Translations under genes and position numbers: made by a program
Shown here: positions 58,310 through 64,000 of the stretch, piece by piece
How positions within the stretch are numbered: the stretch's first letter is position 1
Layout: the number at the start of each line of letters is the position of its first letter
DNA from: Bog-793 sp963785415
GTDB lineage: Bacteria > Actinomycetota > Acidimicrobiia > Acidimicrobiales > Bog-793
Reading direction: 5' to 3'
Assembly (NCBI GenBank): GCA_963785415.1
Contig: CAWAVB010000001.1
Location: forward strand, 806,001-870,000
Length of the DNA: 64,000 nt
Notes under the pieces: generated by a model
The model's database searches: none
The model's input: only the letters and a program-made list of their open reading frames with translations
What the model was told of the DNA's origin: nothing

Positions 58310-59583
58310 AGCTCACCCTCAAGCAGTTCCAGGAGGACTACGTCGAGGACCTGCACCGTCAGTTCGAGACGGTGCAGAACATCGTGACGATCGAGCAAAC
58401 GGTGGCGCTGTTACTCAACGCTCCCACCGGGTCGGGAAAGACGGTCATGGCGACCGCGCTTATCGAGGAGCTCGTGCGCGGCACCGAGTTTAGCGCTCCA
58501 GACACCGACTACTGCTTCCTGTGGCTCACCGACCAACCTGAGCTCAACAAGCAAACGTACGACAAGATGCGATCGACGTCCGATCTTCCGCTGGAGAGTT
58601 TCACCATCATTAACGGCGGCTTCGACGCCGAGCGGTTGAGCCCGTCGCGGGTGTACTTCCTCAACACACAGAAGTTGGCGTCGCACTCGACGTTCGTGCG
58701 AGCGGGCGACTCGCGGAATTGCACGCTCTGGGACACGATCACGAACACGGTGAACGCCGACCCGAAGCACTTTGTCCTCATCATCGACGAGGCGCACCGC
58801 GGGACCAAGGGCAACGATGCCGTCGAGGCGGAGACGATCGTCAAGAAGTTCCTCAAGGGCAGTCCGAGGGAGCTCCCCGCGATCCCCCTCGTCCTTGGAA
58901 TCAGTGCCACGCCGGACCGCTTCGTGCAGCTCTGCTCGGTGACGAACCGTCCGCTATTCAAAGTGGAGGTCGACCCAGAGCGCGTCCGCGAGTCCGGACT
59001 TTTGAAAGAGCTGGTCGACCTGTACCACCTCGGGGAGAAGCAGCCGAGCGACGTCACGATGCTCATTCAAGCTACGAGGGACTGGTTGTCGTATCGAAAG
59101 GAATGGGCGGACTACGGGACTGCAGAACACGAGGTGACGCCCCGGCCGGTCATGGTCGTCCAAGTCGAAGACACGCGGGCGGGCGCCTCAAGCCGGTCGA
59201 AGACCGACCTCCGCTCGGTGGTCGGCACGCTCGCCAAGGCCCTCGGAACGGAAGCCACGGAAGGATGGATCGCGCACGCGTTCCAGGACGACACGGGGTT
59301 CGACGAGGCGGGACAGCACATCCGGTACCTCGCTCCCTCGGAGATAGACCGCGACGGCGACGTCAAGGTCGTCCTGTTCAAGACCTCGCTCAACACGGGG
59401 TGGGACTGCCCGCGGGCGGAGGTCATGGTGTCGTTCCGCACGGCGAAGGACGAGACGGCGATCGCGCAGCTCGTCGGCCGGATGGTTCGGGCGCCGCTCA
59501 GCCGACGCATCGACGCGAACGAACACCTGAACACTGTGGCGCTGTACCTACCGTTCTACGACAGCCACACGTGTGAATGCTGA
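58306..59583 (+). pseudogene. Type III restriction enzyme Res subunit, truncated by an IS21-family element
   Basis: The intact part is the superfamily 2 helicase core: Walker A 'LLNAPTGSGKTVMATAL' near residue 37, DEAH-type 'LIIDEAHRGTKG' near 160, 'VLGISATPDRF' and motif VI 'IAQLVGRMVRAPLSRR' near 385. Family Res proteins are about 900 residues and end in a PD-(D/E)xK nuclease. Here the frame stops after 425 residues, with the last few codons inside the IS left end at 59572. No remainder of res is found to the right of the IS, so the C-terminal half including the nuclease is lost. Cleavage activity should be absent, leaving Mod as an orphan methyltransferase. Confidence 0.88.
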
Positions 59584-59597
59584 TCCAAAAGGGGAGC
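59572..59597. repeat. IS21-family left terminal inverted repeat
   Basis: The 26-base terminus begins TGTGAATGCTGATCC and ends in GGGGAGC. It matches the reverse complement of 62122-62147 at 24 of 26 positions. It replaces the end of res. Confidence 0.85.
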
Positions 59598-59635
59598 GCG
59601 CGCCGGTCGAAAACGGGAGCACTTTGAGCTTGAAG

Positions 59636-60460
59636 CTACTTGGTGATCGGAGCTTGGTCCACAGGCTGGCTGCCTGAGGGATCGACTGATTGCTTGGCTC
59701 GTCGGGTTCGGGCCTTGGCGTCTTGGAGCCGGTAGCTCTCGCCCTTGGTCTCGATGATGCTGCAGCGGTGGGTGAGCCGGTCGAGCGTCGCCCCGGTGAG
59801 CCGCTCGGAGCCGAGGACCTCTGTCCAGGACTCGAAGGGGAGATTGCTCGTGACGATCAGGCTCGTGCGCTCGTAGGCGGTCGAGATGACGTCGAAGAGC
59901 AGCTCGGCGCCGACCTTGGAGGCCGGGACGTAGCCCAGTTCGTCAAGGACCAAGAGGTCCAACCTCGCGAGCTGGCCCTTGAGCCTGAGAAAGGTGCGCT
60001 CGTCTCTTGCCTCGATCAGGGCGGTCACGAGCTCGGTGGTGCGAAAGAAGCGGACCTTGTAGCCCTTGTGGCAGGCCTGGACGGCCAGCGCCGTGGCCAG
60101 GTGACTCTTCCCAGTGCCGGGGTTGCCCACCATGATCACGTTCTCGCGCTTGTCGATGTACTCACAGCGCGCCAACTCGGCGATCAGCATCTTGTTGACC
60201 GACGGGCGAGCCGCGAAGTCGAAACTCTCGAGGGTCTTCAGCGTCGGGAACCGTGCTGCCTTGAGGCGTCGCTCGGCGGAGCGCTTCTCCCGGTCCAACA
60301 GTTCGAGCTCCAAGAGCTGCAACAGGTAGCTCAGGTGGTCGACGTTGTCGGCCGCCGCCTGTTTGGCCACCTTCTCGCACTCGGCCCCGATGGTCGGCAG
60401 CCGGAGGGTCTTCAGGTGGTGGTGCAGCAGCACGACGGACTTGGTCTCCAAACTCTTCAC
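59636..60460 (-). CDS. istB: IS21-family ATP-binding helper protein IstB
   Basis: The 274-residue protein is a DnaC/IstB AAA+ ATPase with Walker A 'VMVGNPGTGKSHLATALAVQ' near residue 105 and Walker B 'LARLDLLVLDELGYVP' near 165. 'IVTSNLPFESWTEVLGSERL' follows, as in the family. It has an N-terminal helical region that binds IstA or DNA. IstB oligomerises on target DNA and directs IstA. It is complete, about 50 bases downstream of istA. Confidence 0.95.
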   Translation of the reverse strand: MKSLETKSVVLLHHHLKTLRLPTIGAECEKVAKQAAADNVDHLSYLLQLLELELLDREKRSAERRLKAARFPTLKTLESFDFAARPSVNKMLIAELARCEYIDKRENVIMVGNPGTGKSHLATALAVQACHKGYKVRFFRTTELVTALIEARDERTFLRLKGQLARLDLLVLDELGYVPASKVGAELLFDVISTAYERTSLIVTSNLPFESWTEVLGSERLTGATLDRLTHRCSIIETKGESYRLQDAKARTRRAKQSVDPSGSQPVDQAPITK

Positions 60461-60511
60461 GGTGGTGTTTCCTTTCTCTCGATGGCGCGATCAGCGCCGA
60501 GGGCGTGGGCC

Positions 60512-62008
60512 TCAGGCCCCGATCTCGGTGAGCGCCCGGTAGGCCCCGAGGTCGGGGGCCTCGACGGCGACGGCCTTCAGGTGCGGGAGTCCGTCGAGGC
60601 TGAACAGCCCGACCGGGGTCTCCTTTGAATGGGTGAGGATGAGCCCGATGGCGTCCGAACCGGTCGCCCCGATCGAGAGCGCCTGTTCGACAGCTCCGGT
60701 CAGTTCCTTTAACGTCGCCGATTCCATGAGGCGAAGCACCTTGATGTACTCACGGGTCCCCGCCGAGCCGAGGTCGGCCTCGAGGCGCCGGCGCAGCACC
60801 GAGAAGCACTCGGGGAGCTCCCAGCCCTCGAGCGGGCGGGCGACGTCCAAGGCACCGGGCTTTCGTTCCAAGAGGGCCAGGTAGTGACAGGGGTCGAAGC
60901 TGACCTGCTCTTTCGACCAACATCGCGGGTGGGTGGCCACGACCTCGGTGCCGACGAGGAGGCGGACCTCTTCGATCCCGCCAAGGGCGGTGACGTCGTG
61001 ATGGGCGAAGGCAGTCGGCACCGAGTAGTCGTTGCGGTCGAATCTCACGAGCGACAGTGAGTTCGCCCCGCGCTGTTCGACCCGGCGCACCTCGAAGGAC
61101 TCGGGTGGCAGCGCCAACATGGCAGCCTGGTCGATAACGAGGCGCTCTGCTTTTGTCTCGGGCTTTCCCCGGACCCGGCGGAACAGATCGGCATAACAGC
61201 ACCCGGCGAGGTACTCGTTCATCTCGGCGAAAGAGGAGAACCTCGGCACGGGGACGAGCAGGTTCCGCCTCGCGTAGCCCACGTGGGTCTCCACGTGGCC
61301 CTTCTCGTTGCCCCGCCCGACCCGGCAGAAGTGGTGGCCGAAGAGGAAGTGGCTCTCGAGCCGCAGGAACTCGGTGGTGAGCTCGCGCTCGCGTCCCATC
61401 ACCTTCTTGACCGCGATCGAGGTGTTGTCATAGCTGGTGCGCACAGGCACGCCACCGAAGAACTCAAAGGCGGCGACGTGGCCTGCCTGGAAGGTCTCGG
61501 TGCACTCGCGGGGATAGGCCGAGACGAAGTAGGCGTCCGAGTAGGGCAGCGTCATCACCGCCAGCGCGGCCTTCACCTCGACGCCCGCGATCACCACCGT
61601 TGCCTCGCCAAAGTCGAACTGGGCGTGTCCCGGCGGGTGCGAGAGCGGGACGAAGACCTCCCTGGAGTAGTGCTTGGACCTGGACACGGCCCTTCTCACC
61701 TGGGAGGAGCAGCCCATGTAGCCGTATTCGTCTCTGAGGCGCTCATAGATGCGTTTGGCCGTGTGGCGTTGCTTTGGCGGTGCGGTCTTGTCGGACTCCA
61801 GGATCTCGTCGATCACCGGAAGGAACTGACCGAGCATCGGCTTCGGGCGAGTGGTCCTCTGGCGATAGCCGGGCGGTTCGGCGTTGGCCAGGATCTTCTC
61901 GAGTGTCCGAGCGCTGACCTGGTAGTCCCTTCGGATCGAGCGCTTCGAAGCGCCCTCCACGAGCACCTTGCGCCGGATCTCTGTCCACATCTCCATGTCG
62001 GTGTGCAC
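60512..62008 (-). CDS. istA: IS21-family transposase IstA
   Basis: The 498-residue transposase has an N-terminal HTH ('SKRSIRRDYQVSARTLEKIL') and an rve-type catalytic domain with the DDE residues in 'GHAQFDFGEATVVIAG' (D), 'VRTSYDNTSIAVKKV' (D) and 'GNEKGHVETHVGYARR' (E). A C-terminal Mu-type region for DNA and IstB contacts follows. All motifs are intact, so the element may still be active. The GTG at 62008 is followed by in-frame ATGs at codons 5 and 7 that could also serve. Confidence 0.95.
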   Translation of the reverse strand: MHTDMEMWTEIRRKVLVEGASKRSIRRDYQVSARTLEKILANAEPPGYRQRTTRPKPMLGQFLPVIDEILESDKTAPPKQRHTAKRIYERLRDEYGYMGCSSQVRRAVSRSKHYSREVFVPLSHPPGHAQFDFGEATVVIAGVEVKAALAVMTLPYSDAYFVSAYPRECTETFQAGHVAAFEFFGGVPVRTSYDNTSIAVKKVMGRERELTTEFLRLESHFLFGHHFCRVGRGNEKGHVETHVGYARRNLLVPVPRFSSFAEMNEYLAGCCYADLFRRVRGKPETKAERLVIDQAAMLALPPESFEVRRVEQRGANSLSLVRFDRNDYSVPTAFAHHDVTALGGIEEVRLLVGTEVVATHPRCWSKEQVSFDPCHYLALLERKPGALDVARPLEGWELPECFSVLRRRLEADLGSAGTREYIKVLRLMESATLKELTGAVEQALSIGATGSDAIGLILTHSKETPVGLFSLDGLPHLKAVAVEAPDLGAYRALTEIGA

Positions 62009-62121
62009 CCTTCTCCCGTCTCCTCGCCCAGCTCCAGGCGAGAAGCCTGAGGGCTGGGGCGAGCAAGACCAGGGATGGTCAGGTGCTCCCCTTTTCGATC
62101 AGCGCGTTCTGAGTCTCAGGT

Positions 62122-62147
62122 GCTCCCCTTTTGGATCAGCGTTTACA
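62122..62147. repeat. IS21-family right terminal inverted repeat
   Basis: The sequence GCTCCCCTTTTGGATCAGCG continues to TTTACA at 62147. An inner near-copy lies about 40 bases to the left. The next 150 bases (62148-62301) contain no gene I can support. Confidence 0.85.
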
Positions 62148-62301
62148 CCGAGCCGCCGCTGTGTCGATCGTTGCCGGCGCCGTCCTCCTAGTGAAGGCAG
62201 TGATGGGCGTTGGCAACGCGTCTCGACGTTTTCGACCAGGCAGCCCGGCGCGCGACTGGCCAAACCTCGTCGCAAGGTACCGGGCGCGTAGGCTCTAGCC
62301 A

Positions 62302-63033
62302 ATGCAGCTGGAGCGGATGCGCAAGGGATTCATCATCTTCGACGGCGACGACACCCTCTGGGATGTCGAATCCCTGTATCAAGCGGCTCGAAGGGCTATC
62401 AAGAGATTCCTTTCGGATGAAGGGATCGACCCGGAACGCTGGGAGGGGTTGCAGCGGGCAATCGATGTTGACAGATTTGTGACGCAACGGTTTTCGCCCG
62501 ATCGCTTTCCTGGCTCCTGTGTCGACGCGTACCTCAGACTCGCTCAAGCATCCGCAATCAGCACGCGAGATGAATTGATCACACAGGTAGACGAAACGGC
62601 TAGAAGTGTTTTTTCGAATCGAGCTCCCCTCGTGCCGGATGCCGAAACCACGCTCGAAAGGCTTCGGGAAGATTTCGATCTCCTGCTGCTCACGCAAGGA
62701 GATGAGTCAATCCAACAAAAGCGAATCGCTGACAGCGGATTGAAACGGTTGTTCGCCGCTGCATTAATCACACCGCACAAGGATGAACGAGCTTTCCGCG
62801 CTGCAATCGATCAGGCGGGCGCGAATGCTCATGTCGGTTGGTCGGTCGGAAACAGCTTGGCCTCGGATATCGAACCAGCTCTGCATTGCGGTCTTCGCGT
62901 CATTCTCGTTCATTCCGAGAGTTGGGAGTTTGAGAATCGCGAGAGCAACGTTCCAGGACAGGATGTCATCCAGGCGAGGTCCCTCGTGGAGATCCCCCGT
63001 ATCCTTCTCGACGCGAAGGCTCAGATCGCGTAA
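62302..63033 (+). CDS. HAD-family hydrolase
   Basis: The 243-residue protein has HAD motif I 'FIIFDGDDTLWDVESLYQAA' (nucleophile Asp, general-acid Asp), motif II 'LLLLTQGDES', motif III Lys in 'TPHKDERAF' and motif IV 'SVGNSLASDIEPALHCGLRV'. The cap is a small helical one (residues ~20-110), so it is a subclass I phosphatase for small phosphorylated molecules. The substrate is unknown. It sits beside the IS element and six bases before the following membrane protein gene, which suggests an operon. ATG 62302 is used; ATG 62317 is possible. Confidence 0.85.
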   Translation: MQLERMRKGFIIFDGDDTLWDVESLYQAARRAIKRFLSDEGIDPERWEGLQRAIDVDRFVTQRFSPDRFPGSCVDAYLRLAQASAISTRDELITQVDETARSVFSNRAPLVPDAETTLERLREDFDLLLLTQGDESIQQKRIADSGLKRLFAAALITPHKDERAFRAAIDQAGANAHVGWSVGNSLASDIEPALHCGLRVILVHSESWEFENRESNVPGQDVIQARSLVEIPRILLDAKAQIA

Positions 63034-63038
63034 CCAAT

Positions 63039-63704
63039 ATGGCAAATCGATGGATCCGGCATTGGACTGATCGGATGCCAGCGGAGGATCCGTCGCGCGT
63101 AGGTATTACATTCGTTGATGTCCTCTTCGCACTTGTCATGGAGCGGGTTCTCGATCCGTTTGCATCGTCACCAAAGCCAGCTGCCGCTGGGACGGCTCAG
63201 CTGGTTCTGGCCGGTGCGCTCACCGTGACAAGCTGGGTTGGATACCACAGCAGCTGGAATCGACCTCAATGGTTCATCCGATTTCCCAATCTTCCGCTAT
63301 TGCAGTTCTTGACGGACGTGCTGCTTGTCGTTGACTACTGGTTTCTCGCGACCAGCTTCCCTCTGAGCGACAAGGACGCCTCGCCCCTTGCAGCCGTTAT
63401 CTGCGTCTCAATCGCGTTTGTCCTATACGGGATCTGGGACGCCACGTCGTACTGGATGCGGAAGGATGATCGCTACGTCGACAGGCCACTGAAGTACGAC
63501 GTACCGAAACGACGCAGGGTCACTTACGTCTTCTTGGCCGCTAGTCTCATGCTGCTTTCCTGGGTATCCGCAGGACACCCGGCTGGGGGACCCGTCTGCG
63601 TAACCATCTGCGTGCTTCTGACGGTTCTTGTTTTGGGCTACCGGTTTGCGAAGGACTTCTTCTTCGCTGCAGATGAGCCGCGCCGGGTATCGACGGGGGC
63701 GTAG
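63039..63704 (+). CDS. Integral membrane protein of unknown function
   Basis: The 221-residue protein has about five to six helices ('GITFVDVLFALVMERVLDPF', 'QLVLAGALTVTSWVGYHSSW', 'LLQFLTDVLLVVDYWFLATS', 'LAAVICVSIAFVLYGIWDAT', then two near the end). A conserved-looking 'RPLKYDVPKRRR' loop separates the halves. I do not recognise a characterised family. Start ATG 63039 is five bases after the HAD stop, so both genes are probably one transcript. Its job may be linked to the HAD enzyme; that is inference from spacing. Confidence 0.75.
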   Translation: MANRWIRHWTDRMPAEDPSRVGITFVDVLFALVMERVLDPFASSPKPAAAGTAQLVLAGALTVTSWVGYHSSWNRPQWFIRFPNLPLLQFLTDVLLVVDYWFLATSFPLSDKDASPLAAVICVSIAFVLYGIWDATSYWMRKDDRYVDRPLKYDVPKRRRVTYVFLAASLMLLSWVSAGHPAGGPVCVTICVLLTVLVLGYRFAKDFFFAADEPRRVSTGA

Positions 63705-64000
63705 AGGGTGCTCCATGTCTGTCTTCTGAGTGAACTCAGGGAGGTCGCGTCCCTCGGGCGTTCACCGGTGTCATAGCAACCGGTCGCTTGCCTTAATAAC
63801 GGTGTTGAGCGTCCATCCGGTGCGGCAGGCGTTGGTTGTAGGCAGCATCCTCTTCTGGGTACTATGGCGGATACAGCTGTGCGGCAAGGACGGGCACCCG
63901 CATCTTCGATTGCAGCGGCGACACGGAGCGCGCCACTAGATCGGCGGGTCAGGGTCGCCTGAGCCGTCTCGGCTCTATTGCTCCAATTGCCGCATCCGAT
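63705..64000. other. Right end of window, no gene recognised
   Basis: These 296 bases contain no open frame with a ribosome site and protein-like composition. I see no RNA gene or repeat. The next gene presumably lies beyond the window. Confidence 0.5.

Larger units (their letters stand above)
59572..62147 (-). mobile_element. IS21-family insertion sequence (about 2.6 kb)
   Basis: The element has 26-bp terminal inverted repeats at 59572-59597 and 62122-62147 with two mismatches, starting TGT and ending ACA as in IS21. It has istA and istB on one strand. A second, inner copy of the terminal motif lies near each end (CCCCTTTTCGATCAGCG at about 62087-62103; a variant at 59607-59622). This matches the paired transposase-binding sites of IS21. 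No target-site duplication is evident: the flanks ...CACACG and CCGAGC... do not match. Confidence 0.9.

Noticed and set aside
59572..62147. Target-site duplication of the IS21 element
   Set aside because: The bases outside the terminal repeats (CACACG on the left, CCGAGC on the right) do not match at any offset I tried.
48589..64000. CRISPR array
   Set aside because: No set of regularly spaced short repeats was seen anywhere in the window; repeats here occur only as pairs.

Overview
The window is high-GC DNA that reads as chromosome of an actinobacterium. The gene set fits class Acidimicrobiia, but that placement is inference from gene content, not phylogeny. The markers are a complete nuoA-N operon beside a geranylgeranyl reductase-family flavoprotein, a rex-hemA-hemCD-hemB-hemL cluster, a BldC-like small DNA-binding protein, an MshA-type glycosyltransferase of mycothiol synthesis, and nickel superoxide dismutase with its own maturation peptidase.

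Layout. 1-5,600: end of a large membrane protein, a YwaF-like membrane protein, a SnoaL-like protein, a 14-helix drug exporter, tRNA-Tyr and YajQ. 5,611-21,039: the 14-gene respiratory complex I operon on the minus strand, mostly with overlapping start/stop codons. 21,140-28,590: the quinone/isoprenoid reductase, then tetrapyrrole synthesis genes (hemA carries an apparent frameshift) and the redox repressor Rex. 28,764-34,803: BldC-like protein, ProC, MshA, NiSOD pair, DksA-like protein, PIG-L deacetylase, UppP and a cold-shock protein. 35,184-45,619: small proteins, a family 3 glycosidase, a dipeptide/oligopeptide ABC operon with a structured leader and a permease-ATPase fusion, then glycerate kinase and a hydroxyacid dehydrogenase. 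45,768-48,588: two secreted proteins of unknown function.

From 48,726 the window becomes an accessory island. It opens with the 3' half of a tRNA-Gln, an integration scar, fused to a ~160-bp sequence that recurs at 52,818. Between the two copies lie a reverse transcriptase with an N-terminal MerR/excisionase-type helix-turn-helix, preceded by a perfect 30-bp palindrome that includes the region just before the start codon, and an AAA/DUF4143 ATPase. Beyond the second copy are an RDD membrane protein and a tightly coupled five-gene operon: a 68-residue protein, a ThsB-like TIR protein, a three-helix membrane protein, a second ThsB-like TIR protein and a HIT-family hydrolase. Then come a type III restriction-modification pair whose nuclease subunit is cut by an IS21-family element, a HAD phosphatase and a membrane protein.

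The two best candidates for undescribed biology are (i) the self-contained HTH-reverse transcriptase with its palindrome and flanking repeats, and (ii) the twin-TIR/membrane/HIT operon, which has the shape of a Thoeris-like signalling defence system: two TIR enzymes, a membrane effector and a nucleotide hydrolase. Both functional readings are inferences from domains and gene order.
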